Positions 10,007-19,563 of a DNA stretch of 64,000 bases are shown here, piece after piece. The DNA is from Flavobacterium davisii. GTDB taxonomy: Bacteria; Bacteroidota; Bacteroidia; Flavobacteriales; Flavobacteriaceae. Under the pieces are notes generated by a model that was given only the letters and a program-made list of their open reading frames with translations, was not told where the DNA came from and made no database searches. The first letter of the stretch is position 1; every line of letters begins with the position of its first letter. Made by a program: the position numbers and the translations under genes. Location: NCBI RefSeq assembly GCF_019565505.1, contig NZ_CP067378.1, positions 558,001 through 622,000 of the forward strand, in the 5' to 3' direction.

Positions 10007-11331
10007 TTAAGGAATTGATAAAGAAGTAGTTTCGATTCCGTATTTTTTAATCATTTTTTTAATTTGTATCGTTTTTTTATTCTTCATTTCTTGAATATAT
10101 TGGTCTGTATTTATTGGTATATAATGTTGTTTTTTGACTATCATATTCCAAATTATAACTGCTATTTTTCTTGCTGTTGCTGTAATTGCAGCACCTCTTC
10201 CTTTTTAAAAGAAATCCTTTTAAAGAACATAACGAGGTAACCTTCTTTTTTTCTTTCAATTGTATTTGCCGCATTTCTTAATGTCAATGCAAATTTATTT
10301 TTCCCTTTTGGAGTTCTGCTACTCAAAACCTTACCTCCACTAATTTTATTATTTGGAGCTAACCTGAGCCAATTCACAAATTGCTTGGAGGTCTTGAATT
10401 TATATATATCGGTGCCTATTTCGGCTAAAAAACTAGTAACGGTTCCTGAGCAAACTGATTCTATAGCAAAGAGATCTACTCCAAAAAGTTTTAAACTATA
10501 TTTCTGTACATCAAATTTGGGTTGGTTTTTCCCTTTATTCTGTTTCTTTACCAATTCGATATCTTCTGATAAAACAATTTCTCTGGTTTGATTTTTTCAG
10601 CACTTGATCAATACGAGTATCGGTGTTTTTTATTTTATCTTGAATAAGTCTGTAAATATCATAACAATCGGAAAGCTCATGTAGGTATTCATTGTTTATT
10701 TTACCTTGTAAAGCGTCGGCTATTTCTTCTTTGCTTTTTTTAACTCGTTTGTCGCAATATTCAGCTAATTTTTCACCTGAAGTTTCACCTGATAGTATCA
10801 TCTCAATTACTCTTATTCCAGAAACTCCTGTGATGTCACTTATCACAACGTCGAGTCTGAAGTTCATTAAACGTAATGCTTTTTGCATTTTGTTTACAAA
10901 GCTTGAACTTTGTTCAATCAAACTAGAACGATGTCTATGAAGTGTTCTTATCTGCAAAGTGCTTTCAGAGGGCAAAAAGAACCTCGTAATAACCCTAAAG
11001 AATGAAGTTTCTGTATCCATTGTGCATCTTTCACATCTGTCTTTGCTTTGAGGTTTTTTGTTTGAGTCCCTTGAACCAAAAGAACTTCAAAACCATTTCC
11101 CTGCAAGATCATAAACAAAGATTGCCAATAACTCCCTGTGGACTCCAAAGCAACACTACGAATCTTGTTCTCTTGAAGATAAGCTACCAAAGCGCATAAT
11201 CCTGATTGATAAACATTAAATTCTCTGATTTGATTTTCATCCTGTCCTATGGCTACAAAATGAGAACGTGACCCAACATCAATTCCTGCAGCATTGGGAT
11301 TTACAATTTGCATTTTTTCGAAACTTTTCAT
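10007..11331 (-). CDS. IS110-family transposase, three frameshifts
   Basis: Recombinase of the DEDD class. N-terminal RuvC-like domain: NAAGIDVGSRSHFVAI (first Asp), ALESTGSYW (Glu), KTDVKDAQWI (paired Asp). C-terminal Tnp domain: LFGVDLFAIESVCSGTVTSF, then NWLRLAPNNKISGGK and a basic tail ending GIETTSLSIP. Joined length about 440 aa. Frames break in A/T runs at 10974-10978, 10592-10597 and 10202-10206; correcting each by one base gives a continuous protein. The breaks may be sequencing errors, as in neighbouring genes, or true decay; the first is favoured because the rest of the protein is well kept. Confidence 0.85.
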
Positions 11332-11560
11332 AAAATATCTTTTTATTAAAATGCGAGGAAATGTAATATCTTTGCTTAAATTATTCTATACGAGATAACA
11401 TGGTGTTTCATCATTGATTGTCTCAAAGGGCTTCCAAATGGAAGCCTTTTTACATTTCAGCCAAAATCTGGGAGGGGATAAATTCACCATTTTATACATA
11501 GGCTTTGCTCGCAAGTGCAAGTTAGCTCTCATTTGTCAAAGAATAATACTTTCTTGAAAT
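11332..11560 (-). ncRNA. candidate bridge-RNA region of the IS110 element
   Basis: Non-coding stretch between the transposase start and the inferred element end, in the place where IS110-group elements encode their bridge RNA. It holds a strong hairpin (GGCTTCC-AAAT-GGAAGCC at 11439-11456) and the 9-mer AAATCTGGG at 11464-11472, which recurs exactly at the element/target junction (11557-11565). A guide segment matching the target flank is expected of a bridge RNA. The RNA ends and full fold are not established. Confidence 0.4.
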
Positions 11561-11703
11561 CTGGGTTAAAAAAATCAAATTATTAGACTTCTATCGTAGA
11601 TTTTTTTCTTTTATTTACAAGTTTTTCATTATTAACTGAAATCAATTTTAATGAATAATCTACTCTTTTTGTATAGTTTTTTGTATTTTTAATTTATTTT
11701 TTT

Positions 11704-13006
11704 TTAGATGGGTTCTCCATATAAATCAAATTCACTTGCTTCAATAATTTTAATCATAGCAAATTCCCCTGTTTTTAAGTAAAATTTAGATGCGTCTATT
11801 AACACTTCATTATCTACATCTGGGCTATCAAACTCTGTTCTACCTACAAAATAAGCGCCTTCTTTACGATCTATAACGCATTTAAAAGTTTGGCCTATTT
11901 TTTTCTTGATTTAGTTCCCATGAAATTTGCGCTTGAATCTCCATGATTTCATTAGCTCGTGCTTGTTTTACAGCATCTGGCACATCATCTTCTAATTCAA
12001 AAGCGGTTGTATTTTCTTCATGCGAATAGGCAAAACATCCTAATCGTTCAAATCGCATTTCTTCAACCCAATTTTTAAGTATTTGAAAATCTTCTTCTGT
12101 TTCACCTGGATATCCTACTATAAGTGTAGTTCGGATTGTCATTTCTGGAACTAATTTTCTGAAATCATTTATTAGTTGAGTTGTTTTTTGATAGGTAGTT
12201 CCACGACGCATAGACTTTAATATTCTATCCGAAATATGTTGTAATGGTATATCTAAATAATTGCAAATTTTAGGTTCGCGTTTCATTAACTCTAACACAT
12301 CCATAGGAAAACCTGTTGGAAAAGCATAATGCAAACGAATCCATTCGATACCTTCTACTTTAGCTAAGTTTTCGAGTAATTCGGCTAAATTTCTTTTCTT
12401 ATATAAATCCAGTCCATAATAAGTCAAATCTTGTGCAATTAAGATCAATTCTTTTACTCCTTCTTTTGCTAAATTCTGGGCTTCTTTTACTAATTTTTCT
12501 ATAGGTTGAGACACATGTTTCCCTCTCATAATAGGAATAGCACAAAAACTACACGGACGATCACATCCTTCTGCAATTTTTAAGTACGCATAATTTTTAG
12601 GAGTAGTAGTTAAACGTTCTCCTAATAATTCATGTTTATAATCAGCTCCCAAGGCTTTTAATAATAAAGGTAAATCTGTAGTACCAAAATATTGATCTAC
12701 ATCTGGTATTTCATTTTCTAAATCAGGACGATATCTTTCTGACAAACAACCTGTCACAAAAATTTTATCTACTAAACCTTGTTCTTTTTTATCTACATAC
12801 TCTAATATAGTATTAACCGATTCTTCTTTGGCATTATTAATAAAACCACAAGTATTAATTACCACAATATTTCCTTCTTGCTCATGTACTACTTCTTTTC
12901 CACTCGCCTTTAGCTGCCCCATTAAAACTTCACTATCATATACATTTTTAGAACAACCTAGGGTAATTACATTGATTTTATTTTTCTTTAATGTCTTGGT
13001 TCTCAT
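11704..13006 (-). CDS. rimO: ribosomal protein S12 methylthiotransferase RimO, one frameshift
   Basis: Radical SAM methylthiotransferase that modifies an aspartate of ribosomal protein S12. Joined length about 434 aa, normal for RimO. N-terminal UPF0004 domain with GCSKNVYDSEVLMGQL; radical SAM motif CDRPCSFCAIPIMRGKHVSQ; C-terminal TRAM domain ending EASEFDLYGEPI. The ATG at 13006 (MRTKTLKKNKINVITLGCSK) is chosen because the upstream extension runs through the promoter. The frame breaks in a T7 run at 11898-11904 (one base too many), just before the TRAM domain, and is probably a sequencing error. Confidence 0.93.
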
Positions 13007-13026
13007 AACTATAAAAAATTGGAGTG

Positions 13027-13034
13027 CAAAACTA
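13027..13034 (-). promoter_or_regulatory. -7 promoter box for rimO
   Basis: Minus-strand TAGTTTTG fits TAnnTTTG and lies 20 bases before the rimO ATG. Confidence 0.5.
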
Positions 13035-13271
13035 CGATAAAAAATTGAAAGATAAGGCACTCTAAACCAAAAACACTTCTTTACTTGTAAACAAAAAAGA
13101 TTATCTAAAAGAGTCACAATCAAGTCTATTAACTTCGTTTAATCTTCGTTTTTAATCAAAAGGAAACTTTAAAAAATTCAACAGGGAGCATTTTATACTT
13201 TTCTTTGTTATCGTTAAATTTATAAATAAAACTTACTATTATTTTTTTAATACTCTCTTTCTTTTATTTAT

Positions 13272-14795
13272 TTACAACTCAAATGAAAGTGTAATAGTTG
13301 CGCTATTATTTCTTTTTGTAGTATTAACTAAATCAGGAATTCCCTCAAAAATTTGTTCTTTATAGCTTCTTTTAGAAGTAGAAAAAGCAAAATCTATTTT
13401 TGTTCCTCCAAAATTATAACCAAAACCACCTGAAAAACCATTTAAATCGCTCATTAAACTTTTATTTTTATAAGGTGATTCTTCGTATCTATATCCTCCA
13501 CGTAAACTCCATTGTTTTACTTTTTTCTCTATCCCTACTCTAAACTCATTGGCTGTTTTAAATAAATTAGGAAATATATTATTAGAATTGTTATCATCTG
13601 GATTATTGAACTGATTAAAGGGTTTGAATACAATTCCAGAATAATCTTTTACACTATAATCAAAACTAATAAATCCTTGTTTTCCAAAAACGTATCCTCC
13701 ACTAAAACTCCATTTACTCGGAGTAACAATCGTATAGGGTGCAAATAAAACAATGGTTCTTGGATCCACTCTATTATTAACAGGTACATAATTAGTTCCA
13801 GCAGTTTTAACGACTCCTGATGTGGATATTCTTTGTATTAACTGATCTTCTAACACCATCCAAGTAGGCGACTCGTAAGTAATACCTAATCTTAAACCAG
13901 CAATAGGTTTATAAATCGCTCCTAATTGAAGTGAAAAACCAGACCCTTTTGTTGTCAATTCATTATAAAATGAGATATCATTTATTGTTGCTCCTATTGA
14001 ATAATAGGCTTTATTATTTTTTTCAGTAAAAGTTTTCTGTTGAGTATAATCTGAAAAATGTGCATTTAAATTCATTCCAAACATTAGTTTTTTATCATAT
14101 TCTGCGGAAAAATTAAAAGCTAGTTTTCCACTATACCCCGTATTAGTTATATAACTTTTTTGAATATAATTTCCTCCATCAGAAGCATGTGAAATATTTG
14201 CATAAAATATATTTTTTGAAGTATCATAATCTAACAATTGTGATTTATAGCCTAATGCGACTTGATTTTGACGAAATCCCATTTGACTGTAATTAAAACT
14301 CGAAATATCTGAAAAACGCATTCCTGTTGCTTGATTTAAAAAATATTGGTCAATCGAATTCAAAGGATTTTCTCCCAATATCGTCACAGTGTTTTTAAAA
14401 CTCGCTTGATTATCATAATTTAAAGCTAAAGCAAATTTATTCCATCCTGAATATTTACTATTATTTTCAAAAACAAAAACACCGCCAATTTGATTAAAAT
14501 CCAAACCAGCCGTATTAGTAGTCGTATTCATTCCAAGATATTGGTTTTTTACAGTATTGTATTTATTACTTAAAGTAAAAGCAAATTGATTATTTACAAA
14601 TACAACAGAACTTGCAGGATTAACACTTATAGCTGACAAATCGCCTCCTAAGGCACCAAAAGCACCACTTAATGCTCTAAATCGAGCCGTTCCGTTCATA
14701 TCTGTTATAGAATACTGTAATGCTTCTTTTATTCCTTGTGCATTACTATTTAAAAAGTTTACAACAATAGTGAATGCTATATAAATTTTTTTCAT
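13272..14795 (-). CDS. OmpP1/FadL/TodX-family outer membrane transporter
   Basis: 507 aa outer-membrane beta-barrel protein. A signal peptide is visible (MKKIYIAFTIVVNFLNSNAQ), then the FadL-type N-terminal signature GTARFRALSGAFGALGGDLSAISVNPA, where Asn-Pro-Ala is the conserved plug motif. The rest is alternating strands ending with an aromatic-poor TITLSFEL terminal strand, typical of barrel insertion. Members carry hydrophobic compounds such as fatty acids across the outer membrane; the cargo here is unknown. It is followed upstream (minus strand) by the repeat lipoprotein gene, 62 bases away. Confidence 0.85.
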   Translation of the reverse strand: MKKIYIAFTIVVNFLNSNAQGIKEALQYSITDMNGTARFRALSGAFGALGGDLSAISVNPASSVVFVNNQFAFTLSNKYNTVKNQYLGMNTTTNTAGLDFNQIGGVFVFENNSKYSGWNKFALALNYDNQASFKNTVTILGENPLNSIDQYFLNQATGMRFSDISSFNYSQMGFRQNQVALGYKSQLLDYDTSKNIFYANISHASDGGNYIQKSYITNTGYSGKLAFNFSAEYDKKLMFGMNLNAHFSDYTQQKTFTEKNNKAYYSIGATINDISFYNELTTKGSGFSLQLGAIYKPIAGLRLGITYESPTWMVLEDQLIQRISTSGVVKTAGTNYVPVNNRVDPRTIVLFAPYTIVTPSKWSFSGGYVFGKQGFISFDYSVKDYSGIVFKPFNQFNNPDDNNSNNIFPNLFKTANEFRVGIEKKVKQWSLRGGYRYEESPYKNKSLMSDLNGFSGGFGYNFGGTKIDFAFSTSKRSYKEQIFEGIPDLVNTTKRNNSATITLSFEL

Positions 14796-14857
14796 TTTTT
14801 TATCTATAAAGTTTTAAATAAAAACCATGTTTTATATTTTTTCAATAAATCCTTAGG

Positions 14858-16051
14858 TTATCGTCTCCCTCCTCCTGAATTTGATCCACTATTATAAGCT
14901 CTAGGGGAAGATTCATAACTTCTAGGTGATTCGTAACTTCTAGGTGATTCATAACTTCTAGGCGATTCGTAACTTCTAGGTGATTCGTAACTTCTAGGCG
15001 ATTCGTAACTTCTAGGCGATTCATAACTTCTAGGTGATTCATAACTTCTAGGCGATTCGTAACTTCTAGGTGATTCGTAAGTTCTAGGTGATTCGTAAGT
15101 TCTAGGTGATTCGTAAGTTCTAGGTGATTCGTAAGTTCTAGGTGATTCGTAAGTTCTAGGTGATTCGTAAGTTCTAGGTGATTCGTAAGTTCTAGGTGAT
15201 TCGTAAGTTCTAGGTGATTCGTAAGTTCTAGGTGATTCGTAAGTTCTAGGTGATTCGTAAGTTCTTGGATTCTGATCATTTATTAAATTTTGCACTTCTC
15301 CTCCACTTCTCCTTGTACCTGTATAAATCGAATTAGTATTATAATTCCTTTGGGGGATTAGGTTATAATTGGTTGTTCTTCCAAAATTTAAATACGAATT
15401 TGAATAACCTGTTCCTTCATACATATTTGATCTTCTTCCCATACTGTAAATATAACTTCCTCCATGATAATAAGAATCATTCCAACCGTAGTAACTATTA
15501 GTATAAAATCCATCATAATAATAGGGATTATTATACCAACCTGCTCTCCAATGAGGTCCATAATAAGTATATCCCCAATGAGGGCTGTAATACCAATCAT
15601 TCCAATAACTAAATCCTGAATAATAAGATCTATACCCCCAATGATTCCACCATGTCCCATAGTTCCAGCCCCAATTATTCCATGAACTATTATACACATT
15701 GACAGTTAATTGTTTATCATTATTTCCCCAACCTGCATAACTCTGTTTCACTGCCGTTTTAGTTGTATCTTTCCTTGAAGAATAACTCGAAATATCTGTA
15801 AAAACCTCATTATCAGATTTTTGAAAATCATTTGTTTTAGCTCCAAAATATTCTTTATAACGCCCTCCATTATTATTTAAATCTTTAACTATCTGATCCC
15901 CTCCTACTTCTTTAGGAGTTGAACCGTAAATTCCATCATTATCATAATAGGAAACATTTTGATAAGAACCACAAGCTTGGATAAAAATCCCCATGCTTAC
16001 TAATACTATTTTGACAACAGTACTTCCTAAATATTGGCAGATTGTTTTCAT
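14858..16051 (-). CDS. lipoprotein with C-terminal ESPR(T/S)Y hexapeptide repeats
   Basis: 397 aa. A lipoprotein signal ends at the Cys of [11 protein letters not shown] (about residue 27). The middle is rich in Trp, Tyr, Gly and Asn ([15 protein letters not shown]). The C-terminal third is about 20 near-identical hexapeptides (SPRTYE, then SPRSYE), closing with [10 protein letters not shown]. The central domain is of a kind I associate with flavobacterial surface lipoproteins near proS, but I cannot name a function. The repeat is basic and Tyr-rich, low in complexity, and may bind cell-wall or surface polymers (inference). It is divergent from proS. Confidence 0.75.
   Translation of the reverse strand: MKTICQYLGSTVVKIVLVSMGIFIQACGSYQNVSYYDNDGIYGSTPKEVGGDQIVKDLNNNGGRYKEYFGAKTNDFQKSDNEVFTDISSYSSRKDTTKTAVKQSYAGWGNNDKQLTVNVYNSSWNNWGWNYGTWWNHWGYRSYYSGFSYWNDWYYSPHWGYTYYGPHWRAGWYNNPYYYDGFYTNSYYGWNDSYYHGGSYIYSMGRRSNMYEGTGYSNSYLNFGRTTNYNLIPQRNYNTNSIYTGTRRSGGEVQNLINDQNPRTYESPRTYESPRTYESPRTYESPRTYESPRTYESPRTYESPRTYESPRTYESPRTYESPRTYESPRSYESPRSYESPRSYESPRSYESPRSYESPRSYESPRSYESPRSYESPRSYESSPRAYNSGSNSGGGRR
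14908..15267. repeat. coding minisatellite, about 20 copies of an 18-bp unit
   Basis: The plus-strand unit is GATTCGTAAGTTCTAGGT or its variant with GTAACTTCT. Eleven units encode Thr (SPRTYE) and nine encode Ser (SPRSYE), in two separate blocks. The unit length is a multiple of three, so copy-number change keeps the reading frame. Because no frame of the unit has a stop, spurious open frames appear on overlapping frames. Confidence 0.95.
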
Positions 16052-16149
16052 TTCTCAATTTTTTATTGTTGGACAATACAAAAATAACTAGTTTTGCACA
16101 AATTATTTCAACTTTAACAAATCACAATTTTTGTGCCAAAATACTGATA

Positions 16150-17627
16150 ATGAGCAAGAACTTAACAAAGCGCGCAGACGATTATTCTAAATGGTATAAC
16201 GAACTAGTAGTAAAAGCTGATTTAGCTGAAAATTCAGCAGTTCGTGGATGTATGGTTATAAAACCTTACGGATATGCAATTTGGGAAAAAATGCAAGCGC
16301 AATTAGATAAAATGTTTAAAGAAACAGGACATAGCAATGCCTATTTTCCTCTTTTTGTACCTAAAAGCATGTTTGAAGCGGAAGAAAAAAATGCAGAAGG
16401 CTTTGCTAAAGAGTGCGCAGTAGTTACACATTACCGTTTAAAAAATGATGAAGAAAGACCGGAAAATTAATGGTTGATCCTAATGCTAAACTAGAAGAAG
16501 AGCTAATTGTACGCCCTACTTCTGAAGCGATTATTTGGAGTACCTATAAAAACTGGATTCAATCATATAGAGATCTTCCTTTATTGATCAATCAATGGGC
16601 AAATGTGGTACGTTGGGAAATGCGTACTCGCTTATTTTTACGTACAGCAGAGTTTTTATGGCAAGAAGGCCATACGGCTCATGCCACCAAACAAGAAGCT
16701 TTGAACGAAACAGTACAAATGATGAATGTATATGCTGATTTTGTTGAAAACTTTATGGCTATACCTGTGGTAAAAGGAGTAAAAACAGCCAATGAGCGTT
16801 TTGCTGGTGCTGAGGAAACTTTTTGCATAGAGGCTTTAATGCAGGATGGTAAAGCTTTACAAGCGGGAACTTCGCATTTTTTAGGACAAAACTTTGCCAA
16901 CGCCTTTGATGTAAAATTTACAAGCGCTGAAGGTAAACAAGAGTACGTATGGGGAACCTCATGGGGAGTCTCTACTCGTTTAATGGGAGCTTTAATCATG
17001 ACCCATTCAGATGATAACGGATTAGTATTACCTCCTAATTTAGCTCCTATTCAAGTTGTTATCGTTCCTATTTTCAAATCAGAAGAAGAGCTAGAAAAAA
17101 TTACCGAGGTAGCCGATGAACTAAGTAAATCATTAAGAAAACTAGGCCTTTCTATTAAATTTGATAACCGAACTACACAAAAACCAGGATTTAAATTTGC
17201 TGAATGGGAATTAAAAGGAGTTCCAGTTCGTGTTGCCATAGGTCCTAAAGATTTAGAAAATGGAACTTTTGAAATTGCCCGTCGTGACACCTTATCAAAA
17301 CAAGTAGTTAATAAAGATCAAACAGTAGCCTTTATTGAAAACCTATTAGAGGAAATACAAAAAGAAATGTTTAACAAAGCTTTAGATTTCAGAAATACTC
17401 ATATTACAGAAGTAAATACATTTGATGAGTTTAAAGATATTTTAGACAACAAAGGAGGATTTGTATCTGCTCATTGGGATGGAACTCCAGAAACTGAAGA
17501 AAAAATTAAAGAATTAACGAAAGCAACCATTCGTTGTATCCCTCTAGATCGAAAAGAAGAGAATGGGAATTGTATTTTTTCAGGAAATCCTTCAAACGGA
17601 AGAGTCTTATTTGCAAAGGCTTACTAA
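16150..17627 (+). CDS. proS: prolyl-tRNA synthetase (ProS type 3), one frameshift
   Basis: Class II aminoacyl-tRNA synthetase charging tRNA-Pro; essential. Joined length 492 aa, the usual size of the archaeal/eukaryote-like type. Motif 2 region [20 protein letters not shown] and the motif 3 portion [21 protein letters not shown] are clear, with the anticodon-binding domain after residue 280. The start is the ATG at 16150 ([17 protein letters not shown]). The frame breaks at 16467-16468, where adding one T gives [20 protein letters not shown]. As this is a single-copy essential gene, the break is almost surely an assembly error. A TAGTTTTG box at 16089-16096 is a plausible promoter. Confidence 0.95.
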
Positions 17628-17666
17628 AAAAAGATAAAAAAAATTAAAAAAAAATTGCGAGTGCTA

Positions 17667-17696
17667 TTGCAGAACTAAAAAATGTGTGTATCTTTG
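17667..17696 (+). promoter_or_regulatory. promoter of the tRNA-Glu cluster
   Basis: TTG (17667-17669), a 19-base spacer, then TATCTTTG (17689-17696): a full match to the Bacteroidota promoter pattern. It lies 52 bases before the first tRNA. Confidence 0.8.
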
Positions 17697-17748
17697 CACT
17701 CGCAATACGGAAATGATCGCTCAACAAAAAGCAATCAAAGTACAAAAA

Positions 17749-17820
17749 GGCCCGTTCGTCTATCGGTTAGGACTCAAGATTTTCATTCTTGCAAGAGGGG
17801 TTCGATTCCCCTACGGGCTA
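17749..17820 (+). tRNA. tRNA-Glu(TTC), copy 1
   Basis: 72 nt without encoded CCA. Acceptor GGCCCGT pairs with ACGGGCT; the anticodon stem CAAGA/TCTTG encloses the loop TTTTCAT, giving anticodon TTC. The T-arm GGGGTTCGATTCCCC is canonical. First of three identical genes. Confidence 0.97.
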
Positions 17821-17856
17821 CAAAATTTGAAATACTGTAAAAAACAAAAGCCTTAT

Positions 17857-17928
17857 GGCCCGTTCGTCTATCGGTTAGGACTCAAGATTTTCATTCTTGC
17901 AAGAGGGGTTCGATTCCCCTACGGGCTA
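17857..17928 (+). tRNA. tRNA-Glu(TTC), copy 2
   Basis: Identical to the first copy over 72 nt; 36 bases separate them. The spacer has an AAATACT-GTAA block that recurs after this copy, so the unit was duplicated with flanking DNA. Confidence 0.97.
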
Positions 17929-17955
17929 CAACTTTAAAATACTATAAGGCTTCTT

Positions 17956-18027
17956 GGCCCGTTCGTCTATCGGTTAGGACTCAAGATTTTCATTCTTGCA
18001 AGAGGGGTTCGATTCCCCTACGGGCTA
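17956..18027 (+). tRNA. tRNA-Glu(TTC), copy 3
   Basis: Identical to copies 1 and 2; 27 bases after copy 2. The three are probably cut from one transcript driven by the promoter at 17667. rpsT follows in the same direction. Confidence 0.97.
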
Positions 18028-18182
18028 CTAATTAGTTGTAAATAAGTTTTATAAAATAATTGCTTAGTGTCTCAAGTATTATTTTATTAGTTAAAACCAA
18101 AGTAATTATTAAAATAATTATGGGAGGTTTTTCTTTTTAACTAGTAGTTTATAAATTATTATTACAATTAAAATTAAAGAAA

Positions 18183-18434
18183 ATGGCAAATCATAAGTCA
18201 GCATTAAAAAGAATCAGAAGTAACGAAAAGAAAAGAGTATTAAACAGATACCAACACAAAACTACTCGTAATGCTATAAAAGCTATTCGTTTAGCTACAG
18301 ATAAAGCAGAGGCAGTTGCTAAATTACCAAGTGTTATTTCAATGATTGATAAATTAGCTAAGAAAAATATCATACACGACAATAAAGCTTCTAACTTAAA
18401 GTCTAAATTAACAAGACACGTAGCTGCTTTATAA
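18183..18434 (+). CDS. rpsT: 30S ribosomal protein S20
   Basis: 83 aa, highly basic, of normal length. The opening MANHKSALKRIRSNEKKR and the helical body (TTRNAIKAIRLATDKAEA, DKLAKKNIIHDNKASNLKSK) are diagnostic. S20 binds 16S rRNA early in 30S assembly. A strong terminator follows 25 bases after the stop. Confidence 0.97.
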   Translation: MANHKSALKRIRSNEKKRVLNRYQHKTTRNAIKAIRLATDKAEAVAKLPSVISMIDKLAKKNIIHDNKASNLKSKLTRHVAAL

Positions 18435-18459
18435 TTTATAATTAAGTGTTCAAAAAATA

Positions 18460-18487
18460 AATCCCGAATAATTCGGGATTTTTTATT
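18460..18487 (+). terminator. rho-independent terminator after rpsT
   Basis: AATCCCGAAT and ATTCGGGATT form a perfect 10-bp stem with a one-base loop followed by a T-run. Confidence 0.9.
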
Positions 18488-18567
18488 TCCCCTATTTCAT
18501 TCCAAAATAAATATCATCAATCCAAATCTTATTAAACTCAAACAAAGCGGACGAACAAAACAAAACT

Positions 18568-18700
18568 ATCTCTTTTTTATCTTTCTCACAATTCAAGCAC
18601 ATACTTCAATTTTAATTATCAAAACACCTCTTATTTCTTCTTCCAAAATTCTCCTTAAGCATTGAATTTATTGTTTTTTCACAATAAAGCTTTATGAACA
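18568..18700. repeat. degenerate copy of the MITE-like repeat
   Basis: Shares TTTTTTATCTTTCT, AATTCAAGCACATACT and CATTGAATTTATTG with the core of copies 1 and 3, but the terminal arms are worn. It lies in a 1.1-kb gap between rpsT and typA. Confidence 0.6.
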
Positions 18701-18795
18701 ATTGAATTTAAACGGAATAGTCTTTTTTATAAATCCCCTATTTCACCGCCTCACAAAAGCCATTTCAAAAAACAAAACCATCGTTACAATCTAAC

Positions 18796-19410
18796 TCAAA
18801 ACCTCTTTTCAAGAACCAATATCTCTCCTAGCCCCATTACCTTACAATCTATTAAAGCTACTAACCACTTGTTTCCATCATATCCCATTCGTATATTTAC
18901 ATAATTCCAATCTCCTTCTCTTATTATTTTCACACTAAACTGCACTAATAAATCATTCTACCTTTTCACAAAAAACATTAAACCTTTTAAATAAAGACAA
19001 AATACTTCTTATTTTTTATTATATTCCATCTACCTCATCTCTTAACACTTCATTAATCTTATTAAAATACTTTTTAATTCCATTTAGATATTGCCGTCCG
19101 CAAATTACAACAATAACAATCCCTAAATTTAAATTAATATATACACCAACTCTTTCTAATAAATATTATACATCCAAATGATTCTTTTTAGCAGAGCAGA
19201 AAGCATCTAGCCCTTTTTATTGGTATTTTTGTTCTTTAAACCAAAACAAGCTTCAAAATACCGATTTATCACCCACACACCCAAACACTCCTCCTTGTAA
19301 TTATTCTCAACCCCATTTTCTTTAATCCTTTTCAATATTCTAATTATAAGATAACGATAAACAACGACAAAATATCCTAAGAGATCATTTTTCCTCAGAT
19401 TTTCTAACAA
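18796..19410 (-). pseudogene. possible decayed gene remnant
   Basis: This region is pyrimidine-rich on the plus strand, as if it were coding on the minus strand. Minus-strand fragments read like protein: a 67-aa piece ending 19207, a middle piece with VVICGRQYLNGIKKYFNKIN, and a piece with IREGDWNYVNIRMGYDGNK and GLGEILVLEKRF ending at 18796. Stops and frame changes separate them. No family recognised. It may be an eroded gene or a chance effect of skewed composition. Confidence 0.3.
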
Positions 19411-19513
19411 TTAAATCTGAAATTTGTATCACTTATTTAATAGTTTTAACTTCCATAGTTTCCATTTTTTCACAAAGAGAACAAATCTTTTTAAACTAAT
19501 CAACAGTTAACGA

Positions 19514-19543
19514 TTGAATTAGAAAAAAATAATTGTAATTTTG
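19514..19543 (+). promoter_or_regulatory. promoter of typA
   Basis: TTG (19514-19516), 19-base spacer, TAATTTTG (19536-19543): full Bacteroidota promoter match, 20 bases before the typA ATG. Confidence 0.75.
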
Positions 19544-19563
19544 CACCTTCAAAAATCACACAC

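Larger units (their letters stand above)
9993..11562 (-). mobile_element. IS110-family insertion sequence
   Basis: About 1570 bp with a DEDD-type transposase on the minus strand and no terminal inverted repeats, as normal for IS110. The boundaries are inferred: the dispersed repeat breaks after GCGGAATT at 9992 and resumes with CTGGGTTAAA at 11561. A CT dinucleotide is present at both junctions (9993-9994 and 11561-11562), matching the CT core known for IS110-family IS621. A 229-base non-coding stretch lies upstream of the transposase, where IS110 elements encode the bridge RNA. Confidence 0.75.

Noticed and set aside
10077..10274. Separate small minus-strand gene
   Set aside because: Third-frame shadow of the transposase C-terminus; the corrected frame gives a normal IS110 tail.
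10007..11331. Programmed frameshifting in the IS110 transposase
   Set aside because: IS110 transposases are single-frame, and the same kind of A/T-run breaks occur in most other genes here.
11437..11461. Terminator upstream of the transposase
   Set aside because: The GGCTTCC/GGAAGCC hairpin with T-run reads on the plus strand, but it is inside the element's leader; it is listed as a part of the candidate bridge-RNA region instead.
14908..15267. CRISPR array
   Set aside because: The unit is 18 bp with no spacers and lies inside a coding region.
14842..15279. LELTNH-repeat open frame antisense-frame to the hexapeptide repeat
   Set aside because: An 18-bp unit free of stops opens other frames; no start context and no family.
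17686..17937. Open frame of 83 codons over the tRNA-Glu genes
   Set aside because: It reads through two tRNA copies; the repeat of the same peptide is due to the tRNA repeat.
19207..19410. 67-codon minus-strand gene
   Set aside because: Kept only as part of a possible remnant; no family, start or promoter support.
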